Source of the DNA: Aurantiochytrium sp. KH105
Taxonomy: Eukaryota > Sar > Bigyra > Thraustochytrida > Thraustochytriidae
Assembly (NCBI GenBank): GCA_003116975.1
Contig: BGKB01000002.1
Coordinates: 248,001-312,000 of the forward strand
Length of the DNA: 64,000 nt
Direction of reading: 5' to 3'
The position numbers were made by a program, and so were the translations under genes. Below, one piece after another: positions 40,313 to 51,600 of the stretch; position 1 is the stretch's first letter, and each line of letters begins with the position of its first letter. The notes under the pieces were generated by a model that did not search any database, had not been told where the DNA came from, and saw nothing but the letters and a program-made list of their open reading frames with translations.

Positions 40313-41057
40313 CTTTGCCGCCCGTCCCAGGTCGCACGTATCCCGCGCGACGAAGCGATGCGATTCCGGCGAGCGGGAGTCGCTTTCTGCCGACGACGAT
40401 ATCGTGCGCGACAAAAAGCAACACGGGTCCAGGCAGAACAGAACCAGCGCGCAAATCGCGATCGGGCGGCGGGGCGTTTCGTCCCTGCCCGAGCGAGCAG
40501 CCTCGGCCGCGCGGAAAGCGACGCGGTGGCCGGAAGGAAGGCGCCGGAAGGCCGTCTCGCGACTGCAGCGGCTTCCTTCGACGAGTGGGGGGGAAAGGAA
40601 ACCGAGTTGAGCCCTGCACAGCCTCAGCAGGCTCGGTCGGCCTCAGTTGGCACAGCGAGCAAGTGCAAACTCTGCAGCCTAACTTTTAAGAAGAAGCAGC
40701 TGCAGATCGCGTTCGTTATTCTGCATCCGATACGGCGTAAAACTAGTTCGGGTTGGCGGTCTCGGCTTCGGCAAGATTGCAATTGCTCGACGAGCCAGCG
40801 TGCCATTGCCATGGCTCTCGGCTCTCGTCGGACGAGCGGGACAACCTTTTGCGATCGGTTGAGAAAGGAGTCTCAAGAAGTCCACGACTTGTTGGTCGGA
40901 GAGTGCTGGATACGCCGCTCTTGCGGGCCTCGCAAAACAGGGTATTTTTTTTTAATTCAAGGGGAGATATGGATGAAGGTTGCAGTTGATATCGTCAGTG
41001 TCGACGGTCGTCATCATCGTCATTGTCATCATCATCATCATCATCGCACCATCAACA
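40313..41057. other. Spacer upstream of MsrB
   Basis: About 745 bp between two minus-strand genes. Long plus-strand frames here (for example 40088-41086) are Arg/Ala-rich and overlap MsrB. A CAT trinucleotide run is at about 41009-41045. Confidence 0.45.
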
Positions 41058-42560
41058 TTACACGAGCTTCTCAGTCTTTGTCTTGAAAAAGTAGCCGCCA
41101 GCCAAGCAGAGGAGGCCCAAAAGGAAAAACATCGCCTTGTGCGAGGTGCTTGATCCCTGTTGGGGCTTTTGGGACGTCGTCGCAACGTCTGCAAGTTCGA
41201 CATCAATACTGTCGGCCGGAGAGACGCGGAGCGCGGCCTCATTTTTGGGTGGCTGAGGCGCCATGATGGACTCCATGCGCGAAAGCTCCTTGAGCAAGGC
41301 ACGAAATCCAAGGAGGATCTCATTGGCAATGGGCTTGATCTCGGAACAACGTTCCACAAATTTGCCGCGAAGCTCGACCACATATGTAAAAGGAATTCGC
41401 GCCTCCTGATAGGCCCAAGAGCTAGAGATTCCCGACCCCGATGCAGACGATACGGGACGCGGACGCCACTCGTACTTGGCGTCAGGAGGCGACTTGGTGT
41501 TGATGGCATCTATCACGACCTGACCCGTCTTGAACACATAGTCTGGCGCTTTGCCTTCGCGAGAAAAGGGCTCGAGCAGCGCGCCAATGCAACAATGCAC
41601 ATCAAAAAAGGAGACAATCCTCTTTTTGTGTTTCTTGTGGTAGTCGCGCAAAGCTCGAGTCTCAGGCTCAGAGAATCCCCCGGTGCCCTGGTAAATGTCG
41701 CTCTCCGTAAGATTGATGGACTTACTCTTCTTGTCAGTGCCCCAAATGGCAGACGTGGATCCAAAGTTGCGATTCAAGTCGACGCCGAGAGTCATATCCG
41801 GATTAACCCGGCGATTCTTGCGCCAGTACCGCGCCTCCACTTCGTCCTCAACCACGGCGCCCTTTGACCATTTCTTCTTGATTTGCTTCTCCCCGGACCA
41901 TGTGTACACATAGCCATCAGGATTGATGACAGGAATTGCAAAAACGCTCACGTCTGTAACGTCAATGCGCATAATGGTGAGCAGCACCGAGGTCGTGCTC
42001 GTCCATTCGCGCGCATGAAGGCTGCCGGTGATCAGGGCCGCCTTCTCCTTCTTTTTCGTCTTACCGCTCGCTTTGGCCGCGGCGAGGGCCTCCTCATTGC
42101 GAATCTCTACGGCCAGTATTGGTCGACCCTCGACGCTATGGCCAATCTCCACCACCTCGCAAGACGATCCTACAGAGCCGATCTCGCGCCGCAGCTGACA
42201 GAGACGATCTCGCAGAAACTTTTCGATTTCTTCGTACGTGCGGAACCTAGCGAAAAAGTCACTGTCCTTCGGGTCAGAGCAGCCTCCCGGCGGCATCACC
42301 TGGCCGGCCTTGAGCTTGGAGATTTCACGCTCCGTGTACCCAAAGGCACGGGCGAGGTCGGTCTCCTTGCGAAGCGCCTTTTTCGCCGCTGTGAGCTCCG
42401 GCGCGCTCAGCACCAAGACAGCTAACAACAGAACGGCTACCCACGTGAACGTCCACGTCGCAAATACCGCACGGCCGCGCCTTCGAGGGCCGCGGCGACA
42501 GCGCAAACGATTCGCGTGGCACGGCGACACGCCAGCTTCTGGGCGCCACCATGGCAACAT
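41058..42560 (-). CDS. Zinc carboxypeptidase, M14 family, membrane-anchored
   Basis: 500 aa. The N-terminus has a basic stretch then a hydrophobic anchor (about 38-53), and the C-terminus has a second hydrophobic helix (FFLLGLLCLAGGYFF) followed by Lys residues. In between is an M14 peptidase. Zinc ligands are H182 and E185 in LHAREW and H322 in FFDVHCC. The substrate-binding NR pair is in GVDLNRNF (about 263-264). The catalytic Glu is E396 in YVVELRG. All are present, so an active metallocarboxypeptidase is expected. A Lys-rich insertion (about 162-173) precedes the zinc motif. Topology with helices at both ends is unusual. It shares a 196-bp divergent promoter with the next gene. Confidence 0.93.
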   Translation of the reverse strand: MLPWWRPEAGVSPCHANRLRCRRGPRRRGRAVFATWTFTWVAVLLLAVLVLSAPELTAAKKALRKETDLARAFGYTEREISKLKAGQVMPPGGCSDPKDSDFFARFRTYEEIEKFLRDRLCQLRREIGSVGSSCEVVEIGHSVEGRPILAVEIRNEEALAAAKASGKTKKKEKAALITGSLHAREWTSTTSVLLTIMRIDVTDVSVFAIPVINPDGYVYTWSGEKQIKKKWSKGAVVEDEVEARYWRKNRRVNPDMTLGVDLNRNFGSTSAIWGTDKKSKSINLTESDIYQGTGGFSEPETRALRDYHKKHKKRIVSFFDVHCCIGALLEPFSREGKAPDYVFKTGQVVIDAINTKSPPDAKYEWRPRPVSSASGSGISSSWAYQEARIPFTYVVELRGKFVERCSEIKPIANEILLGFRALLKELSRMESIMAPQPPKNEAALRVSPADSIDVELADVATTSQKPQQGSSTSHKAMFFLLGLLCLAGGYFFKTKTEKLV

Positions 42561-42756
42561 GGTTGTCTTCCCCAGAGCCTGAGCTCCTGCGACTCCTGGC
42601 GCCAGGCAACAACGGGCTTGTCAGTGTGCTCCTCGCTCGCTTGCCGACCGCCTCACGCCGCGCCGCGCCGCGCCGCGCAGCACCGAGAAGGAATATCGCG
42701 GTCCAAGTCCGAGTCGTCGCAGCAGAGCCAAAACGGTCTGCGCCGCCACCACGACG

Positions 42757-43509
42757 ATGACGGCAGGACCGTCTCGACCTCGGTCCGCGCGGCGTAGCGA
42801 GGAAGAGTTCGCGGGCAACCCAGACTCGCACGCTGCCTACTCCGTCGCCCTCAAGACGCTCGCGGCGCGTGCGGCAGCCTCGACGCCCAAGATGGCAGCA
42901 GCAGCAGAAGGAGCAGCAGCAGTGGGACCAACGCCACGTCTCACCGTGACGGGCTCCTCGACATGGACGACGACTTCTTCAGCGACGGCCAGGACGACGG
43001 AGCTAACGCCAATGACTGCAATGCACGGACGGCCTGGCACGTTGGTCCTGCCCGTGGAGCTTGTGGACAGGGCACGAATGGGGATTCTTGCCAACAAGGA
43101 CCCCGAGGTCTTTGCGCGAGCTTTTATGGATGACGCACAGCACGAGCTCGAGACCTCGCGCAAAAAAGGAAGCGTTGAGCTTTACGTGGCGGATAAATTG
43201 CAAAAGATACGAGCAGAGGCGGCGCAAAGACGAAATAGAGATCGATATGACCGAGGAGACTTTTCTCGTGCAGCGGACGGCCTTCGCCTTCTCGGTGAGA
43301 TCCTTCAAGAGGGTCCAAGGCCTGGAAACGGCAATCTCATTCACAATGATGACTACAATGATGATGATGGCGATGATGGAATGGACAATGTGCCCGGGTC
43401 TGCGCGCATGAATCCAACTGCCGGGCTGGCGCAGCTTTTGCATTCTCGAGCTACCTTGGCGGACGCAGATCGGATTCTCGGACGACAAACAAAGAAACAG
43501 CTGGCTTGA
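42757..43509 (+). CDS. Hypothetical protein
   Basis: 250 aa from an ATG in ACGATGACG context. Residues 1-90 are Ala/Ser/Thr-rich. Residues 95-170 look like a folded helical region (LVLPVELVDRARMGILANKD, FARAFMDDAQHELE, VADKLQKIRAEAAQRRNRDR). An Asp/Asn-rich patch follows, then a short helix. No family is recognised. It is supported by its length, codon-like composition and placement opposite the carboxypeptidase start. Confidence 0.6.
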   Translation: MTAGPSRPRSARRSEEEFAGNPDSHAAYSVALKTLAARAAASTPKMAAAAEGAAAVGPTPRLTVTGSSTWTTTSSATARTTELTPMTAMHGRPGTLVLPVELVDRARMGILANKDPEVFARAFMDDAQHELETSRKKGSVELYVADKLQKIRAEAAQRRNRDRYDRGDFSRAADGLRLLGEILQEGPRPGNGNLIHNDDYNDDDGDDGMDNVPGSARMNPTAGLAQLLHSRATLADADRILGRQTKKQLA

Positions 43510-44151
43510 GCTTCTGACGCGTATCCTCTCAATCTTTGCATGTGACACAATGGCCTGTACGTGACTGATTGTCCAAACACGATTGTAACAAAACAGAATT
43601 CTGTACAATAGCTCTTCTTGGCCTGCTTGAACCCGTACATGTACCTTGCGTGAAACTACCTCATTCGTATCTTATTTATCCCAACTGACCGTCACCTGCC
43701 GCTTCGCAATGCTGCTTTCCCGCCATCATCATCATCATCATCATCAGGCACGGCGAACATCCCTGTCCTCATTCATCTTCAACATCAATCCTTCAACGCC
43801 ATAGAATGTGCCATTTATTTTGCCGTCGTCTCGTCAATCTCCAGCCTCACGTTCCCTCTGCAGACCGCTCGCGCGCCCTCGGCACGGCAGACTCCTCGTT
43901 TCGCTTCGCTTCGCAGTGGCCCGGGATGCTTCCTCGAGGCCTCCGCCACCTTCGCGACACGCTCTCTCCTAGCGTTGCCAGTAGGTGAGCGGTAAGGTGC
44001 CCCGATCGCCGGTGTGGGACAATCAAGAGCACCTCGAGTCGTCGAAGAGCCAAAACGGAGTCGACGTGGCCGCCGCACACAACCGCAGGCGGCTTGTGCA
44101 GCTCGCGCAGGGCGTGGCGGCAGAGCCAGGTCGCGCGGGAGGGCGGGCAGG
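43510..44151. other. Spacer upstream of the PT-repeat gene
   Basis: About 640 bp between two plus-strand genes. A CAT run is at about 43725-43746. The long minus-strand Gly/Val frame at 43815-44546 is only the antisense of the PT repeats. Confidence 0.45.
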
Positions 44152-45651
44152 ATGAGGAGGCACTCCGCGCGGACCCGCTCGCGATCGGAGCTGATCGCGC
44201 GGGGCGAGCGGCTGCAGCAGTTCTCCTCGAACCGGCGGCGCCTGGCGGCTTTGCTGGGCTTTCTGCTCTTCGCCTTCGTGGCCACCTCGGAGGAGAGCTT
44301 GCTCGGGGCGCCGCTGGGCGGCGACGGCGCTGGAGCGTGGCCGTGGTCGCCCGCGTACTGGGGGGCCGTCGTGAGCACTGCGGCGCCCACGAAGAAACCT
44401 ACGCACTTTCCAACCAAGCCTCCAACCTTGCCACCTACCAAGCCGCCCACCAAGCCGCCAACTTCGCCACCGACGAAGCCGCCCACAGCAAGGCCTACAG
44501 CAAGGCCTACCGCAAGGCCAACGCAGCGTCCCACGGCCAGGCCCACCCCATATCCGACCTCGAGACCTACGCCATTACTGACGCGCCAGCCCGCGTCCCT
44601 TGCCGTGAATCACACAACAAAACCATCGTCGGGAAAAACTACAACAAAATCGTCATCACGCCAAAATGCAACGCCCCGCGAGTCTCGTGCATCGCTGCCA
44701 CCATCATCCAAGAAGTCAAAGAACTACACGCACGATGATGACCCCGTAGATGCCAATCTGGACGAGATTTCAGGTCTACTGGAGGTTGCCAACGCCAAGC
44801 TTCGTGAGCAGGGGCTCGCTCATTCGACCCCAAAAGAACGACCTGCATACCCAAACAAAACCATCGAGGCGCTCAAGACGACATCAGCAGCCCCAGCTGC
44901 GGCAAAACCAGCAAATGACGATAGTATTCCAGCCACGAGTGCCACAACAAAGCAAGCTTTGCCGGACAACAAGAAATCGACGGCGTATTATGGTGAAGAG
45001 GGCCACGTTTCACAGGCCGCAAGCATTGCAGAGGGCAAGGACGCCACGTACGGCGATGAGGCCACTACAAAGAAATCGACTTCGGCGTCAAATAACGCCA
45101 ACGCGGGCAAATCGCATGCCAGCGTGCTCGAAAATGGCGAGACCGCGGGAGAAGACGATATTCTTGATACTTCGGACGAATCAGAAGAGCCTGTCGAGGC
45201 AGACGAGCTTGAGAGTGGTAATGTGGACTATGATGGCAATGATGCCCACGTGGCGGCCAGGAATCGAGATGCGCAGAAAGGGGACAACGAAGAAGCAGGA
45301 GAAGAACAAGATGATGATGATGATGATAATAAAGGTGGGGAAGACAACGAGGGAGCATCCGAGCTTGACGTCGCCGACGACGAGGATGAAGAGGACGAGA
45401 CATCTTCAACCCCGTCGAAATTTAAGACCGCCGTCCCCTCAAAATCGTCAGCGAGCATCAAGCATACCCCGAAAAAGACTAGCAAGGCAAGTGCCAGTAG
45501 TGAGAGCGAGTCTGGTGAATATGAAGACGATGAATCGATCGACCAGGGCCACGACAAGTTCGATAGTATACTTAACGAACTCGCGGAGCAAGTAAGCCAG
45601 AAAAATGACGACCTGCAGCTCATGAAGGACGATGATCACGAGAGTCATTAA
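44152..45651 (+). CDS. Proline/threonine-repeat surface or secreted protein
   Basis: 499 aa. The start at 44152 (A at -3) leads to a basic N-terminus and a hydrophobic signal or anchor (LAALLGFLLFAFVAT, about 27-46). Residues about 78-142 are KPPT and ARPT-type Pro-Thr repeats, a pattern common in stramenopile cell-surface and wall proteins and a good substrate for O-glycosylation. The rest is hydrophilic and Ser/Thr/Asp/Glu-rich with a long acidic segment (about 340-430). No catalytic domain is seen. Wall, scale or matrix function is inference from composition. Confidence 0.75.
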   Translation: MRRHSARTRSRSELIARGERLQQFSSNRRRLAALLGFLLFAFVATSEESLLGAPLGGDGAGAWPWSPAYWGAVVSTAAPTKKPTHFPTKPPTLPPTKPPTKPPTSPPTKPPTARPTARPTARPTQRPTARPTPYPTSRPTPLLTRQPASLAVNHTTKPSSGKTTTKSSSRQNATPRESRASLPPSSKKSKNYTHDDDPVDANLDEISGLLEVANAKLREQGLAHSTPKERPAYPNKTIEALKTTSAAPAAAKPANDDSIPATSATTKQALPDNKKSTAYYGEEGHVSQAASIAEGKDATYGDEATTKKSTSASNNANAGKSHASVLENGETAGEDDILDTSDESEEPVEADELESGNVDYDGNDAHVAARNRDAQKGDNEEAGEEQDDDDDDNKGGEDNEGASELDVADDEDEEDETSSTPSKFKTAVPSKSSASIKHTPKKTSKASASSESESGEYEDDESIDQGHDKFDSILNELAEQVSQKNDDLQLMKDDDHESH

Positions 45652-45805
45652 TGAAAAAGAATGCTCGGATCAGGCACATGTTCAACAAGATTCTAGACAA
45701 GATTGCTGAGTAGCCGAGATTCATGAGAGTATCTCACTGTAGGTGGCTTAGACGCGCACCGCAGGTTATTCGCCCTTCTATACTGACAAGATCTTTTAGT
45801 AAAAT

Positions 45806-46875
45806 CTATCTGATGAATTTCAGAAAAATAAAAATGCAAATGAGCAAACTGAGCAGAATGATGATTGCCCAAAGGAGTACGCGATTGTAGCAAGTGCGGC
45901 GCGCCATACGTCGAATGGCGCCACGTGCTTGACTTGCCGCAGAGTTCGTGTCATTCACCTTGTCCGTGGCGCGAAGCAACGTCTCTCGCTGTCGATCCAG
46001 GTCGCCCAAAGTACCGATTCCAATCTCTTCGGTCTCATGCAAAGAGCGTTGCGTCTGCGCAAGTCCAGCATTAGCCTCTGTGAGATTCTTTTGACGTGCC
46101 CTCGCACTTTCTTCTCCTGTTTGTCCTTATTCATGTGACTTACATCGTTGAGCAGACCTGCCGAATTTGTTACGCTTTGCATCGTTGTCTGGAGCAGGCC
46201 TGACTCCTCGTCGGTGCCGTTATCAGCACCCGCTCCGCGCGAGGCAGCTGCCGCGCCGAAGGACCCTTCGTCAAGGCCTTGCGAAGCGCCAAAGAGCTCC
46301 TGGCGATCGAGATCCCCTTTAATGGACGCGACGCGAGCCTGTACGTGGTCGATGCGGTCTCGGGCCTGCTCGCATTGGCTTTGGAGAGCGCCCTGATCTG
46401 CGCCACGATGCTGATTAAGCGCGACTTCACTGCGGCGGAGCTGTGTCAGACATGCAGGTAGCCAGGCCCGGTGGATATGGGATATCGTCACATTCGCACC
46501 CAAAATAACGCGTGTCCAAAAATCGACACCATGTCGTCAGTTTCCAGGCGATAACATCAAAGCGGACACAGAAACAGAGAGAGAGAAAGTTATGGAAAGG
46601 CCTACGTACGCTTTGATTTGCGAGCACAGTGGCCTGGTTCACATTGCGCAGCAATTTCCTGCATCGTGGGACATCTGCGAGGGGAGTTCCAGCGGCAAAG
46701 ATCGTCCAGAGAGTCCTTTTGTCAGCAACAAGACTCCTCTTCTCTTCTTCGGGCGTGCACGTCGGCACTCTCAGCCTGTGCCTAACCTACCGCGGGCTCT
46801 GTGTGTGGCCTCCAGGTCCCCCAAAGCGCGCTCGAGAGCCTCGACGGCACTTGCGAGCTGCTGCGGCTGCGACAT
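45806..46875 (-). CDS. Qb-SNARE, VTI1/NPSN-type, four exons
   Basis: Exons on the minus strand: 46875-46791, 46674-46610, 46440-46144 and 46087-45806; introns 116, 169 and 56 nt. Product ~242 aa. The N-terminus MSQPQQLASAVEALERALGD and the following exons form a helical bundle region; RQELFGA resembles NPSN proteins. The SNARE motif reads ETEEIGIGTLGDLDRQRETL with the zero-layer Gln, then a basic juxtamembrane segment and a C-terminal anchor (VLLWAIIILLSLLICIFIFL). It acts in vesicle fusion as a Qb helix, tail-anchored in endosomal, Golgi or plate membranes. The third intron is the least certain: a GAG|GCT acceptor would drop four residues. VTI1 versus NPSN cannot be settled here. Confidence 0.83.
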
Positions 46876-47489
46876 GATGCCGGTTCGAGAGCTCCGGGCT
46901 CGTCAAGCCGAGCGCTTCCGTACGGCACGCGAGTGTACGCTTGCGTCGGAAACTCCGTTTAGAGCCCGACGCCTCGCTCGCCAGGTCGCAGACTTCGCCG
47001 TCGCGGTCGACGTGCGAAGCGTGTTTGCCGTAGCTTCTTCAAGTTGCCTGACAGCAGCAGAAACGCATCTTGCCGCGGCTCGCGTCGTCGCAAAGGAGCC
47101 CTGGAGCCTCTTCGAGGCCTTTTCGCGGCGCGAGGGCTGCCCGTGGCGGGATTCCAGGCAGGCAGCGCTGACGCTTCGGTGTACAAGGTCTTCTTTCTCC
47201 AAATCGTAGAGAGAGTGAGAGAGAAAGGGAGGGAGCGCGCAAGTAACAGCTACAGCAGCAGCTGCAGCAGCAGCACCAGCAGCAGCAACAACAGTAACAA
47301 CAAAAACTCAAGCACAAAGATATGTGACAAGGGTTACCTCCGACCTTGATAATCCTGGGGACAGTTCTTGGCCAAGTGCTTGATCAGATCCCATTTCAAT
47401 GCAAAACAAAGTGCAGGGTGATCAAGCAAAAAGGCATTTCTTAGCGATAAGAGTTGGTCTCCAAACCTTCGTCTCGTCAGTCACCAGAT
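46876..47489. promoter_or_regulatory. Divergent promoter, SNARE / phosphoesterase
   Basis: About 610 bp between divergent starts, with an AGC/AAC-rich trinucleotide region at about 47246-47305. Short frames here lack domains. Confidence 0.4.
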
Positions 47490-48593
47490 ATGGCAACAGC
47501 GCGTTGGGCTCGCGTGGCGCTAACGGTCGTTCTTAGCCCAATCGTAGCCATTCTAGTGACTGAATGGCTCGCATACGCCTGGGTCGGCATTTTGGGCTGC
47601 GAGCAAGTACTGACGTTGCAACGACCGTCTTTGGGGGGTCCCGAACGCATCCTCGTTGTAAGTGACGTACACGTTCTCGGTGAAAAGCGCAGGACGCGTC
47701 TCGATCGATGGTGGACAGACCGTCAGCTCAACAAAGCTCTCGCGGCGGCAAAGTTTTGGACCAAGCCAGATCTCGTTGCGGCACTCGGCGATCATCTTGA
47801 CGAGGGCTACGTGCACACGACACAGGCTCAATGGGACGCATATGTCTTGCGTCTTCGGGGTGCCCTTGGAGAACCGAATCCTATTTTGGGTGTGGTGGGA
47901 AATCACGACGCACATTCGGCCGCCCGGATATCAGAACCCATGGTGGATCGCTTTGAGCGGTCGTTCGGAAAATCCAACGAGATCATTCGCAGAGACAAGA
48001 CAAACGTAGACGTGGTGGTGCTTAATGGAATCGGTCTCGAAGCTTGCTCAAGGCATGGAGAGCAAACCAGAATGCCCGCCTTTTGTAGAGAGATCGATGA
48101 CCTGCGCGCCAAAGTTCGCGCCAACCAAACGAGGACAAATATTCTCCTTTTGCATGTTCCTTTGTATCGCGCAAATGATGCGGATTGCGGTCCAACACGA
48201 CTGCGCGAGGGCGCGCATGTCACATACGTGGGTCCACACGATGCTCTCCGCGCTGGAGAAGATGTATTGTCCCCATTGACCACGCAACATATCCTTGATG
48301 ATGTACGGCCCATGCTCGTCTTGAGCGGCCACACACATGCTCAATGCGTGCGCGAGGTGGCTCAAGGTTCCTGGGAAGTGACGCTGCCCACCTTTTCCTG
48401 GCGTATGCGCCCCGATCCTGCTTTTGGAGTGGTCGACGTTGATGTCGACCATCTCAAGATCAGCATTTGCAAGTTGCCGCACGAGTACTGGACCATAGCA
48501 GCCTATGCGATCGCGGCCCTCTCAGCCCCGTTGGCCTGCGCGTGGACTGCAGGAGCGCTAGCTCGCGGCTCGCCAAGTCAAAAGCACGAATGA
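47490..48593 (+). CDS. MPPE1/Ted1/Cdc1-type metallophosphoesterase
   Basis: 367 aa. N-terminal (about 8-33) and C-terminal (about 337-358) hydrophobic helices flank a calcineurin-like catalytic domain. Metal motifs: SDVH (D59, H61), ALGDHLDEG, GNHD at about 139-142, LLHVPL and SGHTH. Topology and motif order match the Cdc1/Ted1/MPPE1 (PGAP5) family, which removes ethanolamine phosphate from the mannose chain of GPI anchors in the ER or Golgi and helps GPI-protein export. Length is near the usual 390. The ATG at 47490 is the first in frame; the longer frame begins with TTG. Confidence 0.87.
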   Translation: MATARWARVALTVVLSPIVAILVTEWLAYAWVGILGCEQVLTLQRPSLGGPERILVVSDVHVLGEKRRTRLDRWWTDRQLNKALAAAKFWTKPDLVAALGDHLDEGYVHTTQAQWDAYVLRLRGALGEPNPILGVVGNHDAHSAARISEPMVDRFERSFGKSNEIIRRDKTNVDVVVLNGIGLEACSRHGEQTRMPAFCREIDDLRAKVRANQTRTNILLLHVPLYRANDADCGPTRLREGAHVTYVGPHDALRAGEDVLSPLTTQHILDDVRPMLVLSGHTHAQCVREVAQGSWEVTLPTFSWRMRPDPAFGVVDVDVDHLKISICKLPHEYWTIAAYAIAALSAPLACAWTAGALARGSPSQKHE

Positions 48594-48665
48594 TGACAAA
48601 AAAAAGAAAAGAATCAGATCAGAGTGAGATTAATTGTGAAGAAAGAAATATGAAGACGTTGCAAA

Positions 48666-51600
48666 TCATAGAAGTGCACTGAGGTCGAGACGCTTGCGCT
48701 GCACATCCACAGAAAGAACTCGGGCCATAAGCACAGCCGAGGGTTTGAGGACCTGGTCAGGTTCCTGCTGATCATCGTTAAAGACAGAGTCGAGGAAGTC
48801 GATGTCACGGGACAGCTGCGCACAGAAGATGTAACCGCGCAGTTTGCGTGACAGCGATACAATGACACCGTCGTCGTGGATTTTAGCTACATAGCAAGGA
48901 TGAACTTCACCGGTCTTGATATTTTCAAAGCCCAGCGCGCGAGAGTCGTCGACGCCGTCCTGCTCGGCGGCCAGCGACAACCATACATTGACGATCTCTT
49001 GGCCCCTGGCGTCCGTCTTTGACTCCAAATCGATCACCACAGCCTGCACGAAATCGCCCACACTGTAGTCGTGGAAGGCGCCTTGGCGCTGCGCAGCAGC
49101 TTGCTGCAGCGCTGCGCGGCCGAGCGCATTACTGACATGGACCTGGCCATTCAGCCGCTTGCCTGCGTGTGGCGAGTTTTCGGGGAGCTGGGCGTTGTGA
49201 AGAGCCACCTGCATATACTGCGCGGCCATGTTGGTTACCTTGCCCTGTACGAGGGCGCCAATCTCAAGCGTCACCTTGCCACTGCGGAGACTGCCTTCGT
49301 CGATGCTTGAGGCCCGCGACCGGCTCCTGCCTCGGCCAGGCAAAGCTGGCGGCAAAATGCGACCGAGTGCAAGGCCCGGTGCCTCGTCCTGGAGCGTGCG
49401 CGCAAGGCGCATCTCGCACGTCGAGTCCATGAGTAAGCCGGGGGGCAGGTCCGAGAGCCGCTTGCGGGACAGGCCTTGCAGCGGTGCCTTGACAAGGTGT
49501 GCGCCGGCGTCTGCTACAGAAAGAATGGCGTAGCGTCCAGCATCCTGGACAAGCTCTACGCTGGCACGGAGAGCAATGCCGCTTTGAAAAGCCTTGACGA
49601 GCTTGGACTGCGCCGTGGCGCCATTGCCCTTCTTCACGGGGTCGATCAGGGACGGCCGCAGTGAAAGATCATAGCGGCTGTGGGCGAAGTTCACGTCCAG
49701 CACCCGGCATTCGACCTTGTCGCCAGCCTGAATATCAGACTTGTTCGGCACATGCTCGTTCATGCACAAGCCGGCGGCACCGGAGCCGTCCAGCGTCACC
49801 TCAACGCCAAAACTCGTCACATCCTGAACTTCGGCCTCGACAACGTCGCCAATCTTGGCCAGCGAAAGCTCCGGACACGGATGCAATTGCGAGGCTTCGC
49901 TCTGGCGCTCATCGAGAAGAGCCATCAGCAAATCCGTCGGGTACTCAACAGCGGACTGCTTCATTGAAAGTGTCATGTGACCCTTGGCCTCGTCGACACT
50001 CAGCACAACGCAGCAAACGGTCTGGCCGACGTGAACAAAGTCCTTCGGGTCATTGACAAAGTCGTCGGCCACGTTAGCACGCGGAACAAGACCGACGAGC
50101 GAGCCGAGAAAGTTCACGAAGACGCCGATGTTGGTCACATTCTGCACGTAGCCCACCACCGTCATTCCTGCCTGCACGTTCTCCAAGCTCGAAGGTAGCC
50201 AGCCGCGCCGTTGCGCAAGAATGAGCGCTGGCTTTCGCGTCACCAGAGGCGACCCATCGTCTCCCTTCTTGAGGACCATAAGCCGCTGCACAGCCGTACC
50301 GCTGGATCGAAGGCTCTTGTACAGCGCTGCGAGCTTGGTTTCGTCGCCTTCATCGGAAAGATGCGTCATGGGCAGGGCTGCAAGAGCGCCCCTCTTCTTT
50401 TTGTTTTTCTTCTGTTTCTTCTTTGCCTTTTTGGACGATTCGTCTGCATCTTCGTCGTCATCGTCATCGCCCTTGACTTCAATGCGAACATGGGCTTCTG
50501 ATTTGGCAAATGTTTGAACCTTGCCTGCGACGATCTCGCCCTCTACAAGTCCGGTCTCATTCGCGTTTTCCGACGCGAGTGTGCGAAAGGAAATCTTCAT
50601 GCATTTGCTGGAGTTGCGTAGCACCTTGACCTTGACCACCTTGCCAACCTGTACCAATAATCATAAATGAACAATAAGCGAGGAGCGCTACGTCAGTATG
50701 CTGTTGTTCCCACCATCTCGAGATACACGCCTTCCCCACCTTGTCACCCTGCTCAAATACCCTGCGCACGGGTCCAGCCAAGAGAGGACCCTAATTCTCT
50801 ATCGGATATGGGGAGCTCTTCTACGATGCACGAGTGCGGCTGAAAGCCTCTCTGACAAGCAGAGGTCCCGTGACTCGACTCTCAAGAGCCCACAGAGAGC
50901 CCGCACGACAAATGAGGCAACGCGATCTCAGAACGAGACCGTGCAAACCTCGCGCGCAGACCCATGAAATTTACTTTACCACATTCGTAACAGACACGCG
51001 CGTAAAAGAAACTGACGCGCACCCTGACAGGAAAATGTGGAATTATAACCATTCTCTCTCTCTCTCTCTCTCTTTCTGTGTGAATAGATGGCCAGCCCCC
51101 TTTCTCTCCTCTTCTCTATTCTCTTCAAGATACGTACCGGGTATGCTTCTGCGGGGTTCTGAATGCCAGTACTCGCCAGCTCCTGGAGAGAAACCTGACC
51201 AAAGGCACTTCCGAAAAATGACACGTAAACGCCGCGATCCGCGTCAACCTTAGTGACAAAGCCTTGCGCGAGCATGCCCGGCTTGGCATCCTCGTTGCAA
51301 GTCACCAGCGGTAGCGAGGTTCCGACGAGTGAGCGCTTCAGCGTAAGCACGACCTTGGGCTTGGTCGCATCATCAAAGTTGAGCGAAAGGACACGTGCAG
51401 ACACGGTCTGGCCCACCTTGAAGCGCTTGCTGGGGTCGCTGATGAGAACTTCAGCGAGATGCTGCTGTGGAACAATTGCGCGCACATTGTCGCTGAGAGA
51501 AACAAGAATTCCAAAATCAGCAACCTTGAAGACCTTGCCGTTGACCTTTTGGCCTTCCTTCAATTCGTCATGCAACAAGATGGTGGCCTCGATGACCGAT

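Noticed and set aside
46592-47209. 205-codon plus-strand frame over the SNARE 5' exons
   Set aside because: Antisense to well-supported SNARE exons and promoter; no domain.
50740-50790. Extra micro-exon in the RRP5 intron (VFEQGDK)
   Set aside because: Its phase does not match the flanking exons, and the direct junction already gives a good S1 strand.
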